A DNA stretch of 64,000 nucleotides from Clostridiaceae bacterium. Lineage in GTDB: Bacteria > Bacillota > Clostridia > DSM-8532. Below the pieces are notes generated by a model. The model did no database searches, was not told where the DNA came from, and worked only from the letters and a program-made list of their open reading frames with translations. Below are positions 19,741 to 28,237 of the stretch, piece after piece. The translations under genes and the position numbers were made by a program. Within the stretch, counting starts at the first letter, position 1. The number at the start of each line of letters is the position of its first letter. The DNA is taken from NCBI GenBank assembly GCA_012521705.1, contig JAAYLX010000039.1, positions 24,975 through 88,974 on the forward strand, read 5' to 3'.

Positions 19741-20865
19741 GTGGATGTTCAGAAACTGAAGCAGCTTCTCAATCAGGAAGAATGCGAAAAGCTTGATTTC
19801 AAGGCAGAGTTGCATATTTCAACAGAGGGTGAAAAGAAAGAACTGGTGAAAGATGTCACTGCCATGGCAAATACCAGGGGAGGTCGCGGGCATATTGTCT
19901 TCGGTGTGGAAGACAAGACGAAACGTATTATTGGTATTGATCCCAATGACTTTCATGAGGAGCAGATACAGCAGATAATATACAGCCGCTCAGATCCTCC
20001 GGTGCCTGTAAAACTTGACTTTGTAAACATTAAGGATAAAACTGTCGCTGTACTGACCGTATTCAGAAGCAGGCACGCGCCCCATCAAATGCTTCAGACA
20101 GGCGCCTTCTATATCAGACGGGGCTCTACAACCGATTTTGTAAGAAGAGCTGAACTGGCATCCATAATGCAGGAAAACGGGCTTATGACATTTGAAACCG
20201 TACCGGTAAACGACGCATCAATGGATGATCTTGATATGGAAAGGATCAATAAGTTTTTTTCCAGTATGAATGTGTCTGTGGATCAGCCCCAGTATATTCT
20301 GATGGAAGCCTTCGGATTTATCAGAGAAAAAGGAAATGGGGACTATTGTCCTACTATTGGAGGCCTTTTGCTTTTCGGGAAAAATCCTCATGTATTCCTG
20401 CCCCAATGCTATGTGAGAATAACACATGGCGAAAACTCGGAAATCATTCTGGGAAACATACCGGAACTTTTGGAGAAGGTAACCTGCCAGATTCAAAATA
20501 TAATCAATCAGCAGGATTATCCTTTTGAAGCTGTTGAAGAAGCCCTGGCAAATGCACTTATACACAGGGATTACCTGGATTTGTCAAGGGGAGTATCTGT
20601 TGTCATTAAAGACAGGACCATTGAAATAAGCAATCCGGGTGCATTTACAGGAGAGAGTAAAACTTACATGCACCTGAAAGACTGGGTGCCCCACCGCCGT
20701 AATGCATGGCTTTACCAGCGCCTGATTACGATAGATGAAAAAAGGCGTTTGCTGAGGACGGGGGTTGGTATCGGCAGAATCAGAGAATCCATGAAGCGGT
20801 TTGGTACAGTTAAGTTTATCAATCTTGGGAAGCAAAACAGCTTCAAAGTTGTATTGCCCAGATAG
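19741..20865 (+). CDS. AlbA_2/Schlafen-type DNA-binding protein with RecG-like C-terminal domain
   Basis: A 374-residue protein of the COG2865 kind, usually annotated as a putative transcriptional regulator. The N-terminal AlbA_2 domain (about 14-135) includes EKLDFKAEL and NTRGGRGHIVFGVED. The C-terminal part shows EALANALIHRDYLD and IEISNPGAF, a GHKL-like ATP-binding stretch often found in this family. The start is GTG with GGGGG 7 bases before it. Cellular role is not established. Its place after recO could hint at a DNA link but may be chance. Confidence 0.82.
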   Translation: MDVQKLKQLLNQEECEKLDFKAELHISTEGEKKELVKDVTAMANTRGGRGHIVFGVEDKTKRIIGIDPNDFHEEQIQQIIYSRSDPPVPVKLDFVNIKDKTVAVLTVFRSRHAPHQMLQTGAFYIRRGSTTDFVRRAELASIMQENGLMTFETVPVNDASMDDLDMERINKFFSSMNVSVDQPQYILMEAFGFIREKGNGDYCPTIGGLLLFGKNPHVFLPQCYVRITHGENSEIILGNIPELLEKVTCQIQNIINQQDYPFEAVEEALANALIHRDYLDLSRGVSVVIKDRTIEISNPGAFTGESKTYMHLKDWVPHRRNAWLYQRLITIDEKRRLLRTGVGIGRIRESMKRFGTVKFINLGKQNSFKVVLPR

Positions 20866-20897
20866 GGGCTTTATAAAGACTTTCCGGTCGTTGTTCT

Positions 20898-21533
20898 TTA
20901 TTTGGATTTATTTTTCTTTCTGGAGCCTTCTTTCTTCTTGGATCCTTCGGATTCCGCTTTATTTTCCTGTTCTTCCACTCTGCGTTCCATGAGCGTGTTG
21001 AGAATTTTTCGTGCAGCATGACGATACGCATTGGCTTCGAGGGCAAGCTTCAGCGCCAGATTGCTGAGGCTTTTTTCAACCTCTTCTTCCCCCGATTTGT
21101 CATCCATGTCTTTCAACTGGTCAAGCACACGGGAAGAGACCTGTTTAAAGGATTCCGTCTTCATATCATTCAATTTGTCATAAAGAATATCTACAGAGGT
21201 ATCCCTGATTACATTTGAAATGAGCCAGGTGATGTCTGTAAGCGAAAGCACCTGCTTCAGGCTCAGAACCAGCATCAAATATGTCAGATGCTCTCTGCCA
21301 TACTTCTTTTTTTCCGGTTTTGGAATAACCCGATTCTTGACGTAATTATTAATCATTGACGGGGTAATCATTTTTTCATCTTCCAGTGTGGGGGAGATAT
21401 CCAATTGCCTTTCCAGCCAGGTTATTACCTGATCCATGTAGAGGTATATGTCAGGCAGGGAATCCCATTCAGAAGCCTTGAAATTATCAAGTTCATCGGT
21501 CCAATTTTTTAATTCATCTTTCAGGCAGGACAT
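20898..21533 (-). CDS. DUF1836 protein
   Basis: A 211-residue protein that matches the DUF1836 pattern of Firmicutes (ITPSMINNYVKNRVIPKPEKKKYGREHLTYLMLV), whose middle resembles a MerR-like helix-turn-helix. The C-terminus is a charged Lys/Glu/Ser tail (GSKKKEGSRKKNKSK). AGGAGAAGATT precedes the ATG. It probably binds DNA, by fold resemblance, but its target is unknown. It converges on the AlbA_2 gene. Confidence 0.8.
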   Translation of the reverse strand: MSCLKDELKNWTDELDNFKASEWDSLPDIYLYMDQVITWLERQLDISPTLEDEKMITPSMINNYVKNRVIPKPEKKKYGREHLTYLMLVLSLKQVLSLTDITWLISNVIRDTSVDILYDKLNDMKTESFKQVSSRVLDQLKDMDDKSGEEEVEKSLSNLALKLALEANAYRHAARKILNTLMERRVEEQENKAESEGSKKKEGSRKKNKSK

Positions 21534-21648
21534 AATCTTCTCCTTGGTTTACTCATGTTATTTTTTGCAAATAATATACATGTCACTTTCATCCTTAATT
21601 TGATTATATGATAAAGTCAAATACTATTCAACATATGAATAAATACTG

Positions 21649-21677
21649 TTGACATAATAAATAATAGGATATAATAT
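21649..21677 (+). promoter_or_regulatory. Promoter of the SGNH-hydrolase gene
   Basis: TTGACA (21649-21654) followed by GGATATAATAT; either TATAAT (15-base spacing) or TAATAT (17-base spacing) is the -10. The gene starts about 50 bases on. Confidence 0.65.
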
Positions 21678-21727
21678 AGTATTAAATACCAGATAAAACA
21701 GTATTGAAAAGTATAGGACGTGATATT

Positions 21728-22444
21728 ATGTTTGATGTAGTAAGAAAAGTTCAGGTATGGGGCGACTCGGTTCTCAAAGGTATAATTTATGACGAAAAAC
21801 GTGACAGATATAAGAGGCTTGAAGAGAAAACCGCTATTGATAAAATTGCCGAACTGGGTATGGACGTGGTAAATAAAACAAAGTTCGGGATGACGGCTCC
21901 GAAGGCCAGAGAATTGATGATGAAGGAGCTCGGGAAAGGTGTTGACGCCCAGTTGGCCATAATAGAATTTGGTGGCAACGATTGTGATTTTAAATGGAGG
22001 GAAGTCTCCGAATTCCCCGAAAAAGAACATAAACCAAATACAACGCTGGAAGAATTCAGGGAATGTATAACCGACATGGTCAAGGCGCTCAGGGAGTGCA
22101 ATATAAGACCGGTTCTGGTAAATCTTCCGCCCATCCATTCCCGAAAATATTTTAACTGGATTTCCAGAGGATTAAACAGGAATGCCATATACAACTGGCT
22201 TGGAGATATAGAGCTGATATACAGACATCACGAATGTTACAGCATGGCAATTATGAGTATAGCCAGAAGCCTTATGTGCGATCTTATAGATGTTAGAAGC
22301 CCTTTTCTTCAGATAAGGGATTATTCTGATTATCTTTGTGAAGACGGGATTCATCCCAATGTAAAAGGACATAATTTGATAAATCAAATTATCTCCGATT
22401 ACATTTTAAAAGTGAGTCCGGCAAGAACTATGATTTCTCTATAA
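21728..22444 (+). CDS. SGNH/GDSL-family hydrolase
   Basis: A 238-residue serine hydrolase, probably an esterase or lipase-like enzyme. Block I is WGDSVLKG with the nucleophile Ser near residue 12. Block III is GGNDCDF. Block V is DGIHPN with the catalytic Asp-His pair near the C-terminus. No signal peptide, so it acts in the cytoplasm. I chose the ATG at 21728 (MFDVVRKVQVWGDS) rather than the upstream TTG of the track, which would add eight residues. It converges with the next gene and overlaps it by 17 bases. Substrate unknown. Confidence 0.87.
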   Translation: MFDVVRKVQVWGDSVLKGIIYDEKRDRYKRLEEKTAIDKIAELGMDVVNKTKFGMTAPKARELMMKELGKGVDAQLAIIEFGGNDCDFKWREVSEFPEKEHKPNTTLEEFRECITDMVKALRECNIRPVLVNLPPIHSRKYFNWISRGLNRNAIYNWLGDIELIYRHHECYSMAIMSIARSLMCDLIDVRSPFLQIRDYSDYLCEDGIHPNVKGHNLINQIISDYILKVSPARTMISL

Positions 22445-23741
22445 TGCGCTTTATAAGAAGAAGCGCCTCCGCTTTATTGACAGGCCTTTGGGGAGTAAAA
22501 CCCGGAACCTGATATAGGCCGTCAATTAAACCGGAAACAAACAATTTTGCAAATTTGTCGGTGTCCTGGGAAGTGTCGAACTGGGAGACAGAGTCATGCA
22601 CATTATTAAACTCTTTATTGGTAACAGATATTTCACCAAATCCTCCGTACAGTTCCTTGAAACTGAAAATACTTACGGCAGCCATGTCATAAGTAAGGAC
22701 GCCTTCTTTTCCACAATCAAGTGTTGAATTAATTTTGGCTGTGTCAACACCCATGGCCTGGTCAAGAATTTGCAACCAGCTTTTCAATGTCAATGGGCCC
22801 TGTGATGAGGAATTATCGGCAAAAATTATTTCTTCCGCTTTTTTATAGGTCTCAAGCTTTTTGGCTGATTTTTTGTTATTTGATTTATTCATTTCGTTTA
22901 CCCAAAGGTAACATTCATTGAAAATGCTTTCAACCGAATATGCAGCCTGTGGATTTTCGCCTGCAAAAGGCTCATTGCTGACAGCGGAAGTCTCAAGAGC
23001 CGGATATCCGTAATTGGTCAAGATTCGGCAAAGCGTTGATATGGCTTCACTTCTGCTCAGATAATCTTTCGGACGGAAAAAATTGTTTTCATCAAGGGTA
23101 TAGTCCGTAAATCCTGAATAATATGCTTTGAGAATAAGACTTTTTTCATTTTGACCTACAGAATCAAGGTCAATAATTACATTTGAAGCGTCTGATGCTG
23201 TTTGTTCCTTTTCAGGAGTATAGCGTTCCGATAAAAGTTCCATCAGGATTGAAATCGCGAACTGCCTTTCGATATATCCGTCAGTATTGGTCGGGGTATA
23301 TTTTTTGAAAATATTATCATGCTTCTTTTCAGGTTTGAAAAGAAGCTGAATCAGTTTTGTCCATTCATCCCAGGCAACAGGTCCATGCGCGTTGTCCGGA
23401 CTTAAAAGTATAGTTCTTATAAAATCCGCTTCAGCGTCGCCTACATAATAAGAATTATCAGGATCAAGGTAAGGAATTAAAAGTTCACCCAATACATTTG
23501 TCTCGTTGTTAATTGGTGATGGTTCCGGAGTAAATCCGTCAGACGCTAAAGTTATGGGAGATGATATTAAGTTGGCAGAATGGCTTTTAGTATTGGATGA
23601 CTCATCAATCTCAATATATTTCCCACTGTCTGTTTCTGCACTGAACACTTGATTGTCTGATTTATTGTGGCATGATACAAGGAAGGCAGCACTTAAGATA
23701 AAGCCCATAATTACGATCGCCCTTAAAGTACCAGATCTCAT
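22428..23741 (-). CDS. Lipoprotein with degenerate S-layer-homology-like repeats
   Basis: A 437-residue exported protein. The N-terminus has a lipoprotein signal ending AAFLVSC, so it should be anchored to the outer face of the membrane. SLH-like segments are recognisable: NFFRPKDYLSRSEAISTLCRIL near 245 and GFTPQRPVNKAEALLLIKRII at the very end. The usual SLH cell-wall-binding motif is not clearly kept. GGGAG precedes the ATG. Its 3' end overlaps the SGNH hydrolase gene tail-to-tail. Possibly an envelope protein; exact role unknown. Confidence 0.72.
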   Translation of the reverse strand: MRSGTLRAIVIMGFILSAAFLVSCHNKSDNQVFSAETDSGKYIEIDESSNTKSHSANLISSPITLASDGFTPEPSPINNETNVLGELLIPYLDPDNSYYVGDAEADFIRTILLSPDNAHGPVAWDEWTKLIQLLFKPEKKHDNIFKKYTPTNTDGYIERQFAISILMELLSERYTPEKEQTASDASNVIIDLDSVGQNEKSLILKAYYSGFTDYTLDENNFFRPKDYLSRSEAISTLCRILTNYGYPALETSAVSNEPFAGENPQAAYSVESIFNECYLWVNEMNKSNNKKSAKKLETYKKAEEIIFADNSSSQGPLTLKSWLQILDQAMGVDTAKINSTLDCGKEGVLTYDMAAVSIFSFKELYGGFGEISVTNKEFNNVHDSVSQFDTSQDTDKFAKLFVSGLIDGLYQVPGFTPQRPVNKAEALLLIKRIIEKS

Positions 23742-24065
23742 GTGTATTACTCCCGTAACTTATTGCCACATAATATTTATCGGCATCTTTTAACTAATCA
23801 TGATGTCATAACCAACATAATTACTGCACTGTCGATTAACTCCAAAGCCGGACGCCGTCAATATCTCAGGCATTGAAGCTCTAACTGGGAATTATGGATT
23901 TTAAATCGGTTATACTCTATTATACAACATGTTGAAGTATTTTGTTAAGAAAAGTGTTTTTTTGTGCAAAAAGACAATGCTATAATTCTGGTATAATGTA
24001 AAATGTAAATGCATATATGATTACATATCATCAGCATGCAAAAAATCACAGACAGGAGAATAATA
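23742..24065. promoter_or_regulatory. Divergent intergenic region with promoters for both flanking genes
   Basis: Minus strand: TTAACA (23948-23943), 18 bases, TATAAT (23924-23919) for the lipoprotein gene; the spacer holds a perfect palindrome CAACATGTTG (23925-23934). Plus strand: an extended -10 TGGTATAAT (23990-23997) for the zinc-ribbon membrane gene. The rest shows no gene. Confidence 0.55.
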
Positions 24066-24461
24066 ATGAACTACAGAATCAGGCGATTCATGGAAGGAAG
24101 ATACGGAGGGGACCATCTCTCCGTTGCACTTATAATTTTGTCAGTACTTCTGACTTTTGCGGGAAGCGTTTCGAAACTCATTTCACTGACTTTATTGAGT
24201 TACATTCCCATGGGGATTGTAGTTTGCAGGATGTTTTCAAGAAATATCGCAAAAAGGCAGAGGGAGAACTATAAATTTTACATGCTGATGCGCCCGGTTT
24301 ATATGTATTATAATAGAATAAAAAACCGGCTGAGAGATTCAAGGACTCACAGGATTTTCAGATGTCCTGACTGCAAGGCAAAATTAAGAGTTCCCAAGGG
24401 CAAGGGTAAGATAGCAATCACTTGCTCGGTATGCAGAACGGAGTTTATCAGAAAGACATAA
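24066..24461 (+). CDS. Membrane protein with C-terminal zinc ribbon
   Basis: A 131-residue protein of unknown function. Two hydrophobic segments lie near residues 18-55 (LSVALIILSVLLTFAG, LISLTLLSYIPMGIVV). A basic stretch follows, then a zinc ribbon CPDC...CSVC near 98-124. I chose the ATG at 24066, 6 bases after AGGAGA; the track start 30 bases upstream lacks a ribosome site. A strong terminator follows. Homologues in Clostridia are usually called hypothetical. Confidence 0.75.
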   Translation: MNYRIRRFMEGRYGGDHLSVALIILSVLLTFAGSVSKLISLTLLSYIPMGIVVCRMFSRNIAKRQRENYKFYMLMRPVYMYYNRIKNRLRDSRTHRIFRCPDCKAKLRVPKGKGKIAITCSVCRTEFIRKT

Positions 24462-24518
24462 GTATTACATTTCTTATTAATAGACCTGAATTAAGAATAA
24501 AATATAATAGTATATAAT

Positions 24519-24552
24519 AAAACAAGGCAGGAAATTAATCCTGCCTTGTTTT
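24519..24552. terminator. Bidirectional terminator
   Basis: A 14-bp perfect stem AAAACAAGGCAGGA / TCCTGCCTTGTTTT with loop AATTAA, flanked by T-runs on both strands, between the convergent zinc-ribbon membrane gene and the NlpC/P60 gene. Confidence 0.92.
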
Positions 24553-24553
24553 A

Positions 24554-25276
24554 TTATAATACTCTTCTTGAGCCTATATAATGTTCAGTATAATAACTTG
24601 AAGTGAGGCTTGAGATAATTACCTTGCCCGAGCCTGAACTTGCATGGATAAACTCGTTATTGCCAAGGTATATACCTACGTGGGACGGACCTGCCTTATA
24701 TGTCTCAAAGAAAACCAGATCCCCTGGCTTCAGGTTAGCCTTTGAAACGCCCGAGCCTGCATTGTACTGGTCCGAAGTTACTCTTGGAAGAGTAATTCCG
24801 TTCTTGCCATACACATAACTGATAAATCCGGAACAGTCAAACCCTGAAGGTGATGTTCCACCCCAAACATAGGGCACTCCAAGATAGCTCTTTGCGGTAT
24901 TTGTTATGGCAGTGGCTTTACTTGAAAACGGTGCTGATGTCGTTGTAGCTTTGGGAGTAGTCTTGGGAGTGGCTTTGGTGGTGGCTTTAGGAGTGGTTGT
25001 AGCCTTTGCAGCAACCTTAGATTTTGTCTGCGGGGTAGCTGTCGAGGTTGGTTTGGGTGTTGCCTTTTGTTCAACTTCCGGCGTGGCTGTATTTTCTGCG
25101 GCCACGTTATTTTCCTCAGACTTTACCTGAATATCAGCCAAAACTGAAGGTGATTCGGACGGTAGTGCCACCTCACTCAGTCCTGCAGTATCTTTTGACC
25201 CTGCATACATGTTTGTTGTGTATATTGTCAATATAAATAAAAGAGCTGACGCTCCAACAGTATACCATTTTTTCAT
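24554..25276 (-). CDS. Secreted NlpC/P60 peptidoglycan hydrolase
   Basis: A 240-residue cell-wall endopeptidase that cuts peptide stems. A signal peptide covers the first 25 residues (ALLFILTIYTTNMYAG). A long Thr/Pro/Ala/Lys-rich linker with repeated TPKATTK-like words spans about 60-120. The NlpC/P60 domain fills the C-terminus: the nucleophile is in GFDCSGF, the first His in SHVGIYL, the second in EFIHAS. AAAGGAG precedes the ATG. The hairpin-rich stretch just upstream could be its leader RNA. It converges on the previous gene. Confidence 0.93.
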   Translation of the reverse strand: MKKWYTVGASALLFILTIYTTNMYAGSKDTAGLSEVALPSESPSVLADIQVKSEENNVAAENTATPEVEQKATPKPTSTATPQTKSKVAAKATTTPKATTKATPKTTPKATTTSAPFSSKATAITNTAKSYLGVPYVWGGTSPSGFDCSGFISYVYGKNGITLPRVTSDQYNAGSGVSKANLKPGDLVFFETYKAGPSHVGIYLGNNEFIHASSGSGKVIISSLTSSYYTEHYIGSRRVL

Positions 25277-25668
25277 AGCTTTACTCCTTTCTGTAGTACA
25301 TGCTTACGCCGACATTGGAAAAGAGGTCGACCCGTTTGTACGGTTTTTGGCCTTAAGGCCATACCCCTTATGGGAATTCCCTTACTCACATAGTGAATTA
25401 AGTGTTTTTCGGGGCACGCCCATTGTAAATGAGAAACCTGTTATGGTTCAACCAGTAAATATTGTAAATATCTTATAATTCACTGATGACGCACCTTAAC
25501 ACGGGGAAAAATTATTGAAAATAATCTGAAAATAATACACAGACTAAGAAAAATGAGATTTATTTTTGTAAATATAAAAATAAATCTGTATTTTAATTGA
25601 TTAATCCATATGTTTTTTGTATAATCGTTCTCACAAACAAGCATTATAAAAGTCGAGGGGTTGGTTAA
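25277..25668. other. Intergenic region with hairpin-rich element of unknown nature
   Basis: From 25332 to 25448 there are at least five hairpins or palindromes: CCGT-TTGT-ACGG (25332-25343), GGCCTTAAGGCC (25349-25360), GGGAATTCCC (25372-25381), TCAC-ATA-GTGA (25386-25396) and AACC-TGTTAT-GGTT (25435-25448), the last followed by CAAC. The block is richer in GC than its flanks. It could be the leader of the minus-strand NlpC/P60 gene or a relic of a mobile-element end on the plus strand. From 25480 to 25620 the DNA is AT-rich with nothing else visible. Confidence 0.5.
25597..25625 (+). promoter_or_regulatory. Promoter of the polyamine gene pair
   Basis: TTGATT (25597-25602), 17 bases, TATAAT (25620-25625), about 44 bases before the ATG of the dehydrogenase gene. 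Confidence 0.7.
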
Positions 25669-26868
25669 ATGGGTAAAGCATTAATTATTGGCGCTGGCGG
25701 CGTTGGAAGTGTTGTTGTACACAAATGCGTCCAAAACTCTGAGGTTTTCAGTGAAATTTGTATTGCCAGCAGGTCCATAGAAAAATGTAATGCATTAAAA
25801 AATAAACTGGACGGCGGACCGGTGAAAATTCAAACTGCACAGGTTGATGCCGATGATACAAATCAGGTTATTGCTTTAATTGAGAAATTTAAGCCTGAGG
25901 TTGTTATCAACGTTGCTCTGCCCTATCAGGATTTAAGCATAATGGATGCTTGTCTTGCGACAGGTGTGCATTATCTGGATACAGCCAATTATGAGCCACC
26001 CGAAACTCCCAAGTTCGAATACAAGTGGCAATGGGCTTACAAAGAAAAGTATGAAAAGGCTGGAATTACCGCGGTATTGGGCAGCGGATTCGACCCGGGT
26101 GTAACCGGCGTTTTCTGCGCATACGCACAAAAACATTATTTTGATGAAATACATTATATCGATATTTTGGATTGCAACGCGGGAGACCATGGATATCCCT
26201 TTGCAACCAATTTCAATCCCGAAATTAATATCAGGGAAGTAACCGCCAAGGGCAGATACTACGAAAATGGCAAATGGGTGGAAACCGAGCCGCTGGAGTT
26301 TAAGAGGGTTTATGATTTTCCCGAAGTTGGGCCCAAAGACATGTATCTGTTATATCATGAAGAACTTGAATCCCTCGCAGTAAATATAAAAGGTGTAAAG
26401 AGAATAAGATTCTGGATGACATTCTCGGAGAGATATCTCACTCACCTCCGGGTTCTTCAGAACGTAGGCATGACTTCAATTGAGCCAATTGAATTCGAAG
26501 GCAAGATGATTCAGCCCTTGCAGTTTCTGAAGGCTGTTCTTCCTGACCCTGCGTCACTGGGACCCAGAACAAAAGGAAAAACCAATATCGGATGCATAAT
26601 CCAGGGTATCAAGGATGGAAAACCAAGAACCTACTATGTTTACAATGTCTGCGACCATGAAGAGTGCTACAGGGAGGTAGGTTCCCAGGCAGTCTCCTAT
26701 ACAACAGGAGTTCCTGCAATGATTGGTGCATCACTCATTTTGCAGGGTAAATGGAGAAAACCCGGTGTATATAATGTGGAAGAATTTGATCCCGATCCGT
26801 TTATGGAAGCACTCAATAAATTTGGTCTGCCATGGAAAGAAGATTTTTCACCAACACTTGTAGATTGA
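25669..26868 (+). CDS. Carboxynorspermidine/carboxyspermidine dehydrogenase (saccharopine dehydrogenase family)
   Basis: A 399-residue reductase that joins aspartate semialdehyde to a diamine to give carboxy(nor)spermidine. The N-terminal Rossmann loop is IGAGGVGSVVVH, followed by a saccharopine-dehydrogenase fold (VVINVALPYQDLSIMDACL, GSGFDPGVTGVFCAYA). It sits 9 bases before the matching decarboxylase gene, which separates it from a lysine-pathway saccharopine dehydrogenase. GAGGGGTTGG precedes the ATG. This is the SAM-independent polyamine route common in gut and cellulolytic anaerobes. Whether the product is norspermidine or spermidine cannot be read from sequence. Confidence 0.88.
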   Translation: MGKALIIGAGGVGSVVVHKCVQNSEVFSEICIASRSIEKCNALKNKLDGGPVKIQTAQVDADDTNQVIALIEKFKPEVVINVALPYQDLSIMDACLATGVHYLDTANYEPPETPKFEYKWQWAYKEKYEKAGITAVLGSGFDPGVTGVFCAYAQKHYFDEIHYIDILDCNAGDHGYPFATNFNPEINIREVTAKGRYYENGKWVETEPLEFKRVYDFPEVGPKDMYLLYHEELESLAVNIKGVKRIRFWMTFSERYLTHLRVLQNVGMTSIEPIEFEGKMIQPLQFLKAVLPDPASLGPRTKGKTNIGCIIQGIKDGKPRTYYVYNVCDHEECYREVGSQAVSYTTGVPAMIGASLILQGKWRKPGVYNVEEFDPDPFMEALNKFGLPWKEDFSPTLVD

Positions 26869-26877
26869 GGTAGATAG

Positions 26878-28014
26878 ATGAACTCAGCGTTTAAATCATG
26901 TCCCACGCCATGCTATGTTGTGGATGAAGGATTACTCGAAAAGAATCTGAAAATACTGCATTCTGTACAGGAACGTACAGGATGCAGTATTCTGCTTGCT
27001 TTAAAGGGCTTTTCCATGTTTTCTACTTTCCCGCTGATAGGAAAGTATCTTAAAGGAATTACTGCAAGCTCTCTTTTTGAAGCAAGACTTGGCTATGAAA
27101 AAATGGGCAAGGAAGTTCATATATACGCACCTGCCTATATTGAAGAAGACTTTGATGATATCGTAAAATACTGTGACCATATAGTATTTAATTCCTTTGA
27201 TCAGTGGAGAAAATACAAGGATAAGGTAAAGAATTCCGGCAAAAAGATCGAATGCGGAATTCGTGTCAACCCCGAATATTCTGAAATAAAAACTCCTATC
27301 TATAACCCGTGTTATAAGAATTCGAGACTGGGTGTCACCCTGTCAAACTTCAGACCGGATGAACTGGACGGAATTGACGGTCTCCACTTCCATACCATGT
27401 GTGAACAGAACTCGGACACACTTGAAAGGACAATCAAAATAGTTGATGAGAAGTTTGGAGAATACATCAAAAAGATGAAGTGGATTAACATGGGAGGAGG
27501 ACACCATATTACCCGCCCGGACTACGACATTGAGACCCTTATTCGCTGCATTATGTTTTTCAGGGACAAGTACGGAGTTGATGTATATCTCGAACCCGGA
27601 GAAGCAATAGCTCTGAATACCGGATTCCTTGTGGCAAAGGTCCTTGACATTGTGAATAATGGCATGGACATTGCGATACTGGATACATCCGCTGCGTGCC
27701 ACATGCCAGATGTTCTGGAAATGCCATACAGACCTGAAATAATCGGCGCCGGTAAGCCTGATGAGAAAAAGTATACATACAGACTTGGAGGACTGACCTG
27801 TCTTGCAGGAGACGTCATAGGAGACTACTCCTTTGATGAACCATTAAAACCAGGAGACAGGCTGGTATTTTGCGATATGGCTCATTATACAATGGTTAAG
27901 AACAATATGTTCAATGGTGTCAACCTGCCTTCAATAGCTCTTTACAATGAGAAAGACGGGTTAAGGGTAGTCAGGAAATTCGGCTACGAAGATTATTGTT
28001 CAAGACTCTCATAA
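26878..28014 (+). CDS. nspC: Carboxynorspermidine/carboxyspermidine decarboxylase
   Basis: A 378-residue fold-III PLP decarboxylase of the alanine-racemase/ornithine-decarboxylase superfamily, NspC type. TPCYVVDEGLLEKNL starts the barrel, and the cofactor lysine is in LLALKGFS near residue 43. GLHFHTMCEQ and NMGGGHHITRPDYD are active-site segments typical of NspC. It removes the carboxyl group made by the gene upstream, yielding the triamine. The two genes form an operon ended by a strong terminator. An agmatinase, which could supply the putrescine, is encoded at 54.3-55.2 kb. Confidence 0.93.
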   Translation: MNSAFKSCPTPCYVVDEGLLEKNLKILHSVQERTGCSILLALKGFSMFSTFPLIGKYLKGITASSLFEARLGYEKMGKEVHIYAPAYIEEDFDDIVKYCDHIVFNSFDQWRKYKDKVKNSGKKIECGIRVNPEYSEIKTPIYNPCYKNSRLGVTLSNFRPDELDGIDGLHFHTMCEQNSDTLERTIKIVDEKFGEYIKKMKWINMGGGHHITRPDYDIETLIRCIMFFRDKYGVDVYLEPGEAIALNTGFLVAKVLDIVNNGMDIAILDTSAACHMPDVLEMPYRPEIIGAGKPDEKKYTYRLGGLTCLAGDVIGDYSFDEPLKPGDRLVFCDMAHYTMVKNNMFNGVNLPSIALYNEKDGLRVVRKFGYEDYCSRLS

Positions 28015-28051
28015 ATTTCACTGTAAAACAGCAACATTTCAATGAAGTGAT

Positions 28052-28080
28052 ACCCCCTCATTTTGAGGGGGTTAATTATT
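28052..28080 (+). terminator. Terminator of the polyamine operon
   Basis: A 9-bp stem ACCCCCTCA / TGAGGGGGT with a three-base loop, followed by TAATTATTT. Confidence 0.85.
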
Positions 28081-28237
28081 TGAGGCATCTGTGAATATCA
28101 AATAAAGAATTTATAAGTTTGTCGCTGTACTTCAATATGCAATGAAGAGTAAGGATCAATCAGGAAATTAAATCCCGGCGAACAGGAGGGTCGCGTTCTT
28201 CATAACTTGTATGGGAATACTTTTTGTGGTGAGTAAA

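Noticed and set aside
24906-25130. Plus-strand Val/Ala-rich repeat ORF
   Set aside because: Antisense of the Thr/Lys-rich linker of NlpC/P60.
25209-25478. Plus-strand 89-aa ORF over the hairpin element
   Set aside because: First third is antisense to NlpC/P60, no ribosome site. Its C-terminal part could be a tnpB remnant but I cannot match it to TnpB motifs.
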